Shown here: positions 24,730-32,414 of the stretch, one piece after another
Position numbering within the stretch: position 1 is the first letter of the stretch
Layout of the letters: each line of letters opens with the position of its first letter
Source of the DNA: Halorubrum sp. Hd13
Lineage (GTDB): Archaea > Halobacteriota > Halobacteria > Halobacteriales > Haloferacaceae
Assembly: GCF_002252755.1 (NCBI RefSeq)
Contig: NZ_NHOY01000108.1
Coordinates: 1-45,007 of the forward strand
DNA length: 45,007 nucleotides
Direction: 5' to 3'
Position numbers and translations under genes: made by a program
Notes under the pieces: generated by a model
Database searches by the model: none
Told to the model about the DNA's origin: nothing
The model's input: the letters and a program-made list of their open reading frames with translations, nothing else

Positions 24730-26229
24730 ATGGCGACAGTCGGCGCCCTCTCCGAAGCGATCGGCATCGCGTTCGGGTGGCCCACCATCGGCCTGATGTT
24801 GGCCGGGCTACTCCTCGGTATCTTCTTCGGGTCGCTTCCGGGGATCGGTTCCTCGCTCGGGATGGCGATCATCCTCCCGCTGACGCTTCCCCTCGACGGG
24901 ATCAGTGCGATCATCCTCCTCGTGAGCATCTACAGCGGTGCGATGTACGGGGGAAGTATCGCGGCGATCCTCATCAACGTCCCCGGCACCGCGGCGGCGG
25001 CGGCGACGACGTTCGACGGCTATCCGATGTCCAAACAGGGGAAAGCGAAAAACGCCCTCGCGATGTCGGCGGTTGCGTCATCGGTCGGTGGGTTATTCAC
25101 TATCATCGCGCTGTTCCTGATCTCTCCCGTGCTCGTCGAGATCGTCCTGCTCTTCGGGTCGCCCGAGTACTTCCTCATCGCGCTGCTCGGCCTCTCGATG
25201 ATCACGATCGTCTCACAGGGGTCGATGGTGAAGGGGCTCGTGGCGGGCTTTTTCGGTCTCTTACTGACCACTATCGGTATCGCGCCCGTCGAGCCCACGC
25301 TCCGATACACGTTCGGTTGGTTCGCGATCCGCGACGGGCTGTCGTACGTCGCGGCGCTGATCGGCCTGTTCGCCGTGACGGAGATGCTGATACTCGCCCG
25401 TGACCAGACGGAGATCGCGGACGCCGACATCTCCATCAGCGGCAGTCTCCGAGAGGGAGTCAGAGAGACCATCCGACACCCGGTGACGGTAATAAAATCG
25501 GCGTTCATCGGGATGGGTATCGGTGCGATTCCGGGCTCAGGGGCGTCGGTGTCGAACTTCCTCGCGTACGGTGAGGCGATGCGGGCCTCGGAGAACGCGG
25601 AGGAGTTCGGCAACGGGAACCCCGAAGGTGTTATGTCCTCGGAAGCGTCGAATAACGGGACCGTCGGCGGATCGCTCATTCCGACGCTTTCGTTCGGGAT
25701 CCCGGGGAGCGGTTCGACCGCGGTCCTGCTCGGTGGGCTCATCATGCACGGGCTCATTCCCGGCCCGGACCTGTTCACGAGCCAGCTGCCGAAGACGTAC
25801 AGCATGTTCATCGCGCTGTTCGTCGGGAACATCGTCATCCTCGTGTTGGGCCTCACCGTTATCACGAAGCTCAGCTACGTGACGCAGATCGACACCAACT
25901 ACATCATCCCGATCATCCTCGTGCTCGCGACGCTCGGTGCCCTAGCGCTTCGGAACAACTGGGTCGACGTCTTCACGATCCTGGCACTGGGATTCATTGG
26001 CTACTACATGCGCAAGCACAACTTCTCAATGGTTGCATTCGTCTTAGGAATCGTCCTCGGACCGATTGCCGAGCAGAATCTCCTCCGGTCGCTCCAGCTC
26101 TCGGGCGGTTCGCTCGGGATCTTTGTTAGCAAACCGCTTTCGCTGATGTTGGTTATCGCGATCGTCGTCGTCTTACTCGGCCCGTTCATTGGACCCAAAC
26201 TCAAGCAACTGGTCGCCAGACGCACCTGA
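24730..26229 (+). CDS. tctA: TctA-type large membrane subunit
   Basis: The 499-residue protein is the twelve-helix permease of a tripartite tricarboxylate transporter. Family motifs are clear: LGIFFGSLPGIGSSLGMAI, YSGAMYGGSIAAILINVPGT, FDGYPMSKQGKAKNALAMSA, GMGIGAIPGSGASVSNFLAY, EGVMSSEASNNG and PTLSFGIPGSGSTAVLLGGL. It couples uptake of the TctC-bound substrate to the ion gradient. It starts immediately after the tctB stop with no gap, so the two are translationally coupled. Downstream lie a hairpin and an orphan C-terminal coding fragment rather than another transporter gene. Confidence 0.93.
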   Translation: MATVGALSEAIGIAFGWPTIGLMLAGLLLGIFFGSLPGIGSSLGMAIILPLTLPLDGISAIILLVSIYSGAMYGGSIAAILINVPGTAAAAATTFDGYPMSKQGKAKNALAMSAVASSVGGLFTIIALFLISPVLVEIVLLFGSPEYFLIALLGLSMITIVSQGSMVKGLVAGFFGLLLTTIGIAPVEPTLRYTFGWFAIRDGLSYVAALIGLFAVTEMLILARDQTEIADADISISGSLREGVRETIRHPVTVIKSAFIGMGIGAIPGSGASVSNFLAYGEAMRASENAEEFGNGNPEGVMSSEASNNGTVGGSLIPTLSFGIPGSGSTAVLLGGLIMHGLIPGPDLFTSQLPKTYSMFIALFVGNIVILVLGLTVITKLSYVTQIDTNYIIPIILVLATLGALALRNNWVDVFTILALGFIGYYMRKHNFSMVAFVLGIVLGPIAEQNLLRSLQLSGGSLGIFVSKPLSLMLVIAIVVVLLGPFIGPKLKQLVARRT

Positions 26230-26302
26230 CTGGCGACACACCCGTTCTGCGTGCTCCCTCGTTTCTCGCTCGTCAGTTTTAGCCCTACAAACGGACCACA
26301 CC

Positions 26303-26320
26303 CCGTCTGAGCGCAGACGG
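26303..26320. terminator. Hairpin after tctA, possible transcription end
   Basis: CCGTCTG at 26303-26309 and CAGACGG at 26314-26320 form a perfect 7-bp stem around the loop AGCG, 74 bp after the tctA stop. No T-run follows directly, so archaeal-type termination is uncertain; a T-rich stretch (CAGTTTTAG) occurs just before it, at about 26274-26282. It separates tctA from the orphan fragment that begins at 26331. Confidence 0.3.
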
Positions 26321-26330
26321 CACAAGCTAA

Positions 26331-26435
26331 GAGAAATTCACCTACGACCTCCACCGGCAGATCGAGGGCGGCGAGAAGCTCGCGACCAGCGAGTTTGCCG
26401 ACGCCGTCGTCGAGAGCATCAACGAACTCGGCTAG
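26331..26435 (+). pseudogene. Orphan 3' end resembling isocitrate dehydrogenase (icd)
   Basis: Directly after an in-frame TAA (26328-26330), a frame reads EKFTYDLHRQIEGGEKLATS and then EFADAVVESINELG before a TAG. The pattern YD-x-x-R-x-(I/M)-x-G-x-x-x-(L)-x-(T/C)-SEF-x-DA-(V/I)-(V/I)-E matches my recollection of the very C-terminus of isocitrate dehydrogenases, such as the end of E. coli Icd. Only 34 residues are present, with no start codon and no upstream portion of the gene. It is therefore a duplicated or displaced 3' end. In bacteria the 3' end of icd is a known prophage integration site, so this could be an attachment-site scar; that is inference. The rest of the interval 26230-26591 contains no gene. 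Confidence 0.55.
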
Positions 26436-26558
26436 GCTAACCGTCCGGATTCGCAGTCGATGGATCGGAGCGTTATTCCAACCATCGGGGATTATTTTCC
26501 ACTCAGACGAACAGGAGATGAAAATCTGCATTCTGTATCTGGAGCACCTCATTGACCT

Positions 26559-26568
26559 ACTTTTTAAG
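26559..26568 (+). promoter_or_regulatory. TATA element of the cupin gene
   Basis: CTTTTTAAGT lies about 28 bp before the ATG at 26592, the usual spacing for a leaderless haloarchaeal transcript. It probably drives the cupin gene and the SDR gene that follows after 45 bp. Confidence 0.55.
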
Positions 26569-26591
26569 TTCGTCTCGTTACTCCATGTGGC

Positions 26592-26981
26592 ATGGTACGC
26601 AGATACGACCCGTCCGAAATCCCGTCAGTGCACAATCTTGCTGATGCCCCTACCGCGAAGGAGGGACCTGGGTTCGAGCAGGTCGTCTTCCGGGGTGTCG
26701 ACCAAATGGTCGGCATGACTACGATCGGGCCCGAGAGAGAAGACAAGCCACAGCACAGTCATCCGTGGGAGCAGATGACCGTCGTTATCGAAGGGGAAGT
26801 CGACTTCCTCGTTGATGGAGAGCGGGTCTCACTTGGCGTCCACGACGCGGTAGAGATACCACCGGACGTCCCACACGCGTCTCGCGCCGTCTCCGAGGAC
26901 CCAGCGCGCCTACTCGCATTCTGGCCCCTTCGGGAGGACCGACTTGACGCGACCGACTACCAAACAGAGTTCGATGTCTAG
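26592..26981 (+). CDS. Single-domain cupin protein
   Basis: The 129-residue protein is one cupin barrel. Cupin motif 1 appears as QHSHPWEQMTVVIEGEVDF, supplying His55, His57 and Glu60 or Gln61. Motif 2 appears as DAVEIPPDVPHASRAV, supplying His95. These residues normally hold one Fe, Mn or Zn ion. Small cupins of this kind act as dioxygenases, isomerases or decarboxylase partners in acid and aromatic catabolism, or as regulators, and the reaction cannot be told from sequence. It lies 45 bp before an SDR gene on the same strand, downstream of the tct operon, and probably belongs to the island's pathway. Confidence 0.82.
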   Translation: MVRRYDPSEIPSVHNLADAPTAKEGPGFEQVVFRGVDQMVGMTTIGPEREDKPQHSHPWEQMTVVIEGEVDFLVDGERVSLGVHDAVEIPPDVPHASRAVSEDPARLLAFWPLREDRLDATDYQTEFDV

Positions 26982-27026
26982 TCGAATAACGCTTGAACGA
27001 TCGGGGGGATTCGAGGTGAGTCAAAC

Positions 27027-27797
27027 ATGGATCTGACCGGAAGAACCGCTCTCGTCACCGGGTCAAGTCGGAATATCGGTCGATCGACGGCAGTCCGACT
27101 CGCGGAGGCCGGAGCCGATGTGGGGGTCACTGCCCGGACCGACAAGGAGGGATGTGAGGAAACTGCACGTCGCGTTCAAGAAGCCGGTAGCGAAGCCGCA
27201 GTCGCGCTCGGTGACATCGGTGATCCGGACGACGTCAAGTCGGTAGTTGACGATATCCGCGATCAACTCGGCCCGATCGACGTTCTCGTGAACAACGCGA
27301 CCTACCGTCCGTCGAAACCGTTTCTTGAGGTAGAGACAGAGGACATTGATCGCGTGCTCGACATTAATTTCAGGGGCGTGTTCCAGACGACGCAGGCGGT
27401 CGTTCCAGACATGAAGGCTCAGGGAGGGGGCTCAGTCGTGAACCTGATCGGGGCGATGGTGTACCTCGGCAAGCACGGGCATGCCCACTCGTACGGTTCA
27501 AAGCTAGGAATCGAAGGACAAATACGCCAGTTGGCAACCGAATTGGGTTCAGATGAGATCCGCGTGAACGGGGTCTCGCCGGGTCTCATTGACGTTAACC
27601 GGACCCGGACTGATGAGTGGGAGCGGATCGAGCGGGAAATAATCCGTTCGACCCCACTCGGACGACTCGGAGAGGTTGAGGAGGTGGCCAACGCGTGTTG
27701 CTTCCTCGCGTCGGACGCCGCGTCGTTCGTGACTGGACAAGTATTACACGTCAACGGCGGGACTTATCCGACACCGACGCTGGTTCCAGAAGAGTAA
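27027..27797 (+). CDS. SDR-family oxidoreductase, copy 2
   Basis: The 256-residue protein has the cofactor motif TGSSRNIG (residues 11-18), VLVNNATYRPSKPF in the NNAG region, and a C-terminal FVTGQVLHVNGG. These place it among 3-oxoacyl-ACP-reductase-like SDRs. The active-site region reads HAHSYGSKLGIEGQIRQL: a Lys is present, but Tyr is three rather than four residues before it, so the classical Tyr-x3-Lys spacing is not met; a His five residues before the Lys might take part. It should reduce a ketone or oxidise an alcohol with NAD(P)(H). It follows the cupin gene and converges on another SDR gene. Confidence 0.85.
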   Translation: MDLTGRTALVTGSSRNIGRSTAVRLAEAGADVGVTARTDKEGCEETARRVQEAGSEAAVALGDIGDPDDVKSVVDDIRDQLGPIDVLVNNATYRPSKPFLEVETEDIDRVLDINFRGVFQTTQAVVPDMKAQGGGSVVNLIGAMVYLGKHGHAHSYGSKLGIEGQIRQLATELGSDEIRVNGVSPGLIDVNRTRTDEWERIEREIIRSTPLGRLGEVEEVANACCFLASDAASFVTGQVLHVNGGTYPTPTLVPEE

Positions 27798-27869
27798 TGG
27801 ATTGAAAATAGATCCCATTATCACAGTCACTATGGGAGCTACGGTGAGCGGCGAATGCTCACCGCTAAA

Positions 27870-28667
27870 CTACAGGAGACGCGAACTCCACCCGCCGTCA
27901 ACGGGTAACACCGACCCAGTGATGTAGGATGCGGCCTGTGAGGAGACGAAGGCGACTGCCTTGCCGAACTCCTCAATTGTGCCCATCTCCGGAAGTGGGA
28001 CCTTCTCAACGCGAAGTTCGCGCACCGCCGCCTCTGTTACCCCCTCGCGCTCGGCCCGTGCAGCGATTTTCGACTCGATCCGGTCAGAGAGTACACCACG
28101 AGGGGCGACGCAGTTCGATCGGACTCCATTTTCCCCCTCCTCATTGGCGAGAATCTTCGAGAGTCCGTAGATACCCGGTCGAAACACGTTTCCAAGAGTA
28201 CCGTGCGGCGTCGGTTCCGCCGCAGAGGCGGCGACAAGGTGTGTGACCGCGCCGCCACCATCCCGAAGCCGGGGGAGAGCGGCCTTGCACTGAACCACCG
28301 TGCTCCGGAGGACGTCGTTGTATCCTCGATCGAACTTCTCCAAGGAAGTCTCCTCGAAAGAGGTGTTATCCGGACCGCCGTGATTGGTTACCAGCACGTC
28401 AAGCCCGCCAAACTCCGTTGTTGCCGCTGCGATTCCGGACTCGATCTCATTGCGGTCAGCGAGGTCCATCTCGACAGTGAGCACCGCATGCTCGTCACAG
28501 CCGGTCTCGTCGAGTATCGCCTCGCGAGCACGAGCAAGGTTATCTGCGCTGCGGGAGGCAACCGTTACGTTCGCTCCCTCCGCAGCGAACTGCGTGGCCG
28601 CCCCCAGTCCGAGCCCTTTGCTTCCCGCGGCTACGAACACCGATGCTCCGTCAAGCCCTAAATCCAT
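27870..28667 (-). CDS. SDR-family protein with atypical active site, copy 3
   Basis: The start is set at the ATG at 28667 (MDLGLDGASVFVAAGSKGLG), although an in-frame ATG occurs at 28682. The 265-residue protein is close in type to the SDR at 16607-17398. It has the cofactor motif AAGSKGLGLG, VLVTNHGGPD in place of NNAG, and SYITGSVLPVDGGW near the end. The active-site region reads LGNVFRPGIYGLSKIL, so Tyr and Lys are absent from the aligned catalytic positions, although a displaced Tyr-x3-Lys (YGLSK) occurs. It is the last gene of the apparent catabolic island and is convergent with the preceding SDR gene. The function within the pathway is unknown. Confidence 0.82.
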   Translation of the reverse strand: MDLGLDGASVFVAAGSKGLGLGAATQFAAEGANVTVASRSADNLARAREAILDETGCDEHAVLTVEMDLADRNEIESGIAAATTEFGGLDVLVTNHGGPDNTSFEETSLEKFDRGYNDVLRSTVVQCKAALPRLRDGGGAVTHLVAASAAEPTPHGTLGNVFRPGIYGLSKILANEEGENGVRSNCVAPRGVLSDRIESKIAARAEREGVTEAAVRELRVEKVPLPEMGTIEEFGKAVAFVSSQAASYITGSVLPVDGGWSSRLL

Positions 28668-28811
28668 GCGATCACATCTCATGAATGGAATGTAACACTT
28701 CCGTTCACGGGAGGGCTCATCACAGACTCGTACATCAGGCCGTACGCCGGATACGGTCGGCAGTGCGACGGAGGTTGCTAGCCAACCGTGTAGTCATAAC
28801 TGAAATCGCTA

Positions 28812-29303
28812 TCAAACCGCCTCTTTCACTCGTTCTCGGATGTCATCGATGAACGAATCGAACTTGGGGTTCCCATTCTCACGGACCCACCGATACGTGA
28901 CGACTCCGTCCGAATTGATAATGAAGACACTTCGCTGGGCGGATTCGATCGACCCGTACATATTCTCAGAGACGACATCGAACATCCGGATAAGCTCGTG
29001 GTCCCAGTCCGAGAGCATCGGAATATTGAACCCCTCCTGTGCTATCCAGACGTTTTGGGCAAACGGGAGGTCGACGCTGATGCCGTATATCGCGGCGTCG
29101 AGCGCCTCAAAAGAGCCTAATTCATTCCCGAATGTACACATCTCCTCGGTACAGCCGCTCGTGAACGCGCCTGGGACGAACGCGAGCACAATTGGTCCGT
29201 CTCCCATCACCTCTGAAAGTGTGAACTCGGAAACATCATCGTAGCCATTGCCACCGGCCAGCGGGACAGTAAAGTCGGGTGCACGATCACCTTCGGAAAC
29301 CAT
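28812..29303 (-). CDS. Peroxiredoxin (AhpC/TSA or Bcp type)
   Basis: The start at 29303 (MVSEGDRAPDFTVPLAGG) matches the family; the open frame extends to 29363 without similarity. The 163-residue protein has the peroxidatic motif PGAFTSGCTEEMCTF, with Cys51 as the peroxidatic residue and Cys56 close by, followed by YGISVDLPFAQNVWI. It reduces hydrogen or organic peroxides using a thiol donor. It is transcribed alone, between the catabolic island and the IS remnant. It may protect flavin and iron enzymes from peroxide, but no link to a pathway is visible. Confidence 0.88.
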   Translation of the reverse strand: MVSEGDRAPDFTVPLAGGNGYDDVSEFTLSEVMGDGPIVLAFVPGAFTSGCTEEMCTFGNELGSFEALDAAIYGISVDLPFAQNVWIAQEGFNIPMLSDWDHELIRMFDVVSENMYGSIESAQRSVFIINSDGVVTYRWVRENGNPKFDSFIDDIRERVKEAV

Positions 29304-29459
29304 GACCAACTGTACTGTTGGGAACGGTGTAATGCTGGTGAATACTTGCCGTCGACAACTCAATCAACTTGGGGAGGGCTATCGAACGTATGATTCTCGG
29401 GGACAACTAATCAACGTAGCTTTCCGTGCCCGGCGATGTTCAGATAAGAATTGAAAGGC

Positions 29460-29552
29460 GAGGCGGAACGTTTTCAAAGTAATCTATGTCCGAAAACGAC
29501 GATATTAAATCAAAAGCGAGGCGATCGGTGTTTCGAATAATCCATGTCCGAA
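29460..29552. repeat. Imperfect 35-bp repeat in front of the IS6 pseudogene
   Basis: The segment 29460-29494 (GAGGCGGAACGTTTTCAAAG, then TAATCTATGTCCGAA) recurs 58 bp later at 29518-29552 (GAGGCGATCGGTGTTTCGAA, then TAATCCATGTCCGAA). The second copy contains the start codon of the decayed transposase. It looks like a partial duplication of the IS left end. Confidence 0.5.
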
Positions 29553-30176
29553 TTCAGTTGCCTCGACGGCTCTACTGAATGGATCGGTTTTGGAGTTTAT
29601 GCAGCGAGAGCGGACACCGACGAGATCGTCGAAAACGGTATTCAGCTCCATCTCGCCAAACTACCAATTTTAAATACTAATAAATATATTTATATTTTGG
29701 GCGTCGAGCGAAGCTGAACAACAATTCACGACCGGATTCGGAATGCCAATCTACAGCCATCTGACGGTGCGGGCCCGAATCGCGTCGTAATTGATGAGAC
29801 TGTGATTCAGATCGACTCAGACAGACTCTGGCTGTATGCTGCGGTAAATGTTTATACAACGAATTCCACCAATTTACGTATCTTCTGTCCAAACCTAACA
29901 GTCTACGCCGAGGTTATCCGCGATCTCAGAAAAGACACCACTTTGACGATGCGCTGTTTCTCGTGATGCTAGCGGACATCTCACAGCTGCACTCTCACGA
30001 ATCTCGCTCCAATTTCAGATCACTCACCGTGGAAATCGGAACGCTGTTGAATATATTATTAGAGAGATAAAACAGCAATCCTCTTTGCTAACATATATGT
30101 TCAGAAACGCGAAGCCGACCGCGGCAGAAGTATGGCTCCGAGCCTTCGCCGTCTGCTGGAACCGATTCTTAATTTG
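29544..30176 (+). pseudogene. Decayed IS6-family transposase, nearly full length
   Basis: From the ATG at 29544 the reading gives MSEFSCLDGSTEWIGFGVYA and DEIVENGIQLHLAKLPILN, then GVERS and a stop. It resumes with RVVIDETVIQIDSDRLWLYA (catalytic Asp region) and AVNVYTTNSTNLRIF, and ends with FRNAKPTAAEVWLRAFAVCW followed by NRFLI and a stop at 30174-30176. The order and spacing match the intact C-terminus seen at 44722-45007 and the haloarchaeal IS6 family as a whole. Frameshifts and at least two internal stops make it inactive, and the LVDG-type second catalytic segment is destroyed. Together with the opposite-facing copy at 5485-6040 it brackets the catabolic island. Confidence 0.75.
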
Positions 30177-30213
30177 ACATGATTCCGAATCAACCGTCAA
30201 AGCTCCATTCTGA

Positions 30214-30468
30214 CTGCTCGGGATCGGTTTGAACTGGAAAGGCGCGACCACGGAAGGTGCGATAGCCGCCGGTGTAGTCGCGCTATTCGGGAACCTCGGT
30301 CTAGCGGTCGCCGTTCAGTTCTACGGCTTCTCGCTCCCGCACGGCTCCGCAGCAGAAGCGCTCACGCTCCTCGTTGCTATCGTCGTAATGATCGCTGTAA
30401 GCCTCGTCACGAGCGCCAAGGCCCGAGACGACATCGACGACGATATCGAACGCGTCATCGACTCATAG
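30214..30468 (+). pseudogene. C-terminal remnant of a sodium/solute symporter
   Basis: After a TGA at 30211-30213 a frame runs for 84 residues: LLGIGLNWKGATTEGAIAAG, a hydrophobic helix with VVALFGNLGLAVAVQF, the loop GFSLPHGSAAEA, and a last helix LTLLVAIVVMIAVSLV followed by an acidic tail (ARDDIDDDIERVIDS). This is how haloarchaeal members of the sodium/solute symporter family end. The remaining ten or so helices are missing; the decayed IS6 transposase ends 38 bp upstream, so an insertion with deletion is the probable cause. A TTG at 30229 could start translation, but a functional product is unlikely. Confidence 0.55.
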
Positions 30469-30703
30469 CGTACTCACCACCACAAAATTTTCACAGAGTA
30501 AACCATAGTTCCGTTAAAATATCCAATAGTTTGTAGAAATTGCCTGATAAGTACAGAGAATAGATTCAGTAGATAACAAGTACAGAGGGATCACATATCG
30601 ATAGACTTCCAGTACAGTGCTAACTCGATTGTCAGGCCCCTAGATCAACAGACACGTGCGAAGTGGAAGAACTAACTTTACTCGCCAGCCTCAACACCAA
30701 CAG

Positions 30704-31576
30704 ATGGCGTACGAGTACACCGGCGACGTCCACGAAGACCTCGTCGAGTCCTATCGAGCAGGCGAATCGTCCCTCCCGAGTGACACCTCGCGGGTCTATC
30801 CTCCCCGCGATTCTCTGCGTGATGAACCACCTCTCCTCAAACAGCTCCTGTTTCCCCGATGCTGGAACGCGACGGAGCTGCTGGACGATCCCGACGAAAC
30901 TCGTGCCCGCCTGACCGAGCTCGGCAGCTGCATACACACGGGTATCACGGCCTATTCGGATCGTGACGCAGACGATTTGACCGCGATCGTCGAACGGACG
31001 CTCGACCGGTTGCCGGCGATTCGACGGACCCTCGAAAAGGATGTCGAGGCCGCGTATAAGGGCGATCCCGCAGCAAAGAGCAACTGTGAGATCATCCGGT
31101 CGTATCCCGGATTCCACGCGATCATGACCCACAGGGTGGCGCACATCCTCTACGAGGAGGACAGCTTCGAGTACGCTCGCGAACTCGCCGAGTACTCGAA
31201 GGTCGAGACGGGCATCGACATCCATCCAGGTGCGGAGATCGGTGAGTATTTTTTCATCGACCACGGGACCGGGGTCGTCATCGGCGAGACAGCGACGGTC
31301 GGCGACTGGGTCCGGATCTACCAGAACGTCACTCTCGGCGCACTCCACTTCGAGGAGGAAGAGGGTGAGGACCACATGCTGGCGAAAGATTATAAGCGTC
31401 ATCCCGACATCGGCGATCACGTCGTCATCGGTGCCGGAAGCAACGTACTCGGGACGATAGAAATCGGCGACCACGTGAGCATCGGTGCGAACGCCTGGGT
31501 GACCGACGACGTCCCGGACGACACGAGCGTGTTCATTTCGGATCACCCCAATCAGGAGCAGAAATCGAACAGGTAG
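30704..31576 (+). CDS. cysE: Serine O-acetyltransferase
   Basis: The start at 30704 (MAYEYTGDVHEDLVESY) is preferred to the in-frame codon at 30656. The 290-residue protein has the long N-terminal helical domain of the EpsC/CysE-type enzymes (to about residue 165), including KDVEAAYKGDPAA and SYPGFHAIMTHRVAHILY. A left-handed beta-helix of hexapeptide repeats follows (IHPGAEIGEYFFIDHGTGVV with His187, IGETATVGDWVRIYQNVTLG, VVIGAGSNVLGTIEIGDHVS). It makes O-acetylserine for cysteine synthesis. The last residues (ISDHPNQEQKSNR) run straight into IS4-type transposase sequence, so the native C-terminal tail may have been replaced; the catalytic core is complete. Confidence 0.9.
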   Translation: MAYEYTGDVHEDLVESYRAGESSLPSDTSRVYPPRDSLRDEPPLLKQLLFPRCWNATELLDDPDETRARLTELGSCIHTGITAYSDRDADDLTAIVERTLDRLPAIRRTLEKDVEAAYKGDPAAKSNCEIIRSYPGFHAIMTHRVAHILYEEDSFEYARELAEYSKVETGIDIHPGAEIGEYFFIDHGTGVVIGETATVGDWVRIYQNVTLGALHFEEEEGEDHMLAKDYKRHPDIGDHVVIGAGSNVLGTIEIGDHVSIGANAWVTDDVPDDTSVFISDHPNQEQKSNR

Positions 31577-32414
31577 TGGCTTCGGAGTTCACGGACAGTA
31601 CGCGACACAACTCGGTTACGAAGCGCCGTCTCGTGTTCAAGACCGGGTCGAGGCTGCAAGGACGGCTCATACCCTTTGATTTGGCGGATTTCGGGCACCG
31701 CCGGTTGGCACGGATCTGCGAGAATGACGGCTACTTCGTCAGCCGACTGAAACAGAACGCAAACCCGGTGATAACAGAGGAACTCCGCGAATACCGTGGC
31801 GACGCCATTCGCTTGGAGGGAAAGCAGATCCACAACGTTGTAGACGATCTCTACCGCACGTGTATCGACGTAGAAGTGGACGTAGAGTTCAAACTGGAAC
31901 CGTACAACGGCACCCGCTCGTTAGATACGAGGCGATTCCGCGTCGTCGGCGTCCGCAACGAGGACGCCGACGAGTATCACCCGTACATCACGAACCTCCC
32001 ACGAGAAGAGCTTCTCCCGTCGGATCTAGCAACCCTGTATCGGTGCCGGTGGGAGGTAGAGCTGCTGTTTCGTGAACTCAAGACGCAATACGAACTAGAT
32101 GAGTTCGACACGGCTGACCCAGCGGTTGTTGAAATTCCAGTGTACGAAGCGTTGCTCTCACTGCTCATAAGCCGTGATTTGCTAGGGTTAGTCACCGAGG
32201 TAGCAGATGATGAGGTCGTCTTCCCACCAGAACGCTGGGCGGTGACCGTCCGGTCGCACGCCCAGATCATTCTCTCGAACTCGGTGCGTTCTTGGGATAC
32301 ACCCCACAGCCACTGCTTAACCGGTTGATCGAAGACGCTCAAAAGATCCATCAGCAACGGCCGATCCTTCGGGAAACGCTCGCTACCGCAACGCAACCGA
32401 GGTGTGTGTCTTAA
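31577..32414 (+). pseudogene. Truncated, frameshifted IS4-family (ISH8-like) transposase
   Basis: An open frame from about 31577 to 32328 has no proper start of its own and reads LVFKTGSRLQGRLIPFDLAD, DGYFVSRLKQNANPVITEEL and LYRCRWEVELLFRELKTQYE. The last contains the Tyr/Arg/Glu signature of IS4 transposases, with the catalytic Glu in the WEVELLFRELK segment. The N-terminal half is missing. Near 32275 the frame shifts, and the natural C-terminus continues in another frame as SLELGAFLGYTPQPLLNRLI and DAQKIHQQRPILRETLATAT to a stop at 32412-32414. The gene is therefore dead. It directly abuts the cysE stop codon. Confidence 0.75.

Noticed and set aside
25020-25865. 281-codon minus-strand open frame
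   Set aside because: Antisense to tctA, whose family motifs are unmistakable.
28699-28712. TTCCG-TTCA-CGGGA upstream of the last SDR gene as another operator
   Set aside because: The spacing is one base short and one arm is incomplete; too weak to list as a site.
30632-31546. 304-codon minus-strand open frame
   Set aside because: Antisense to cysE; no recognisable features.
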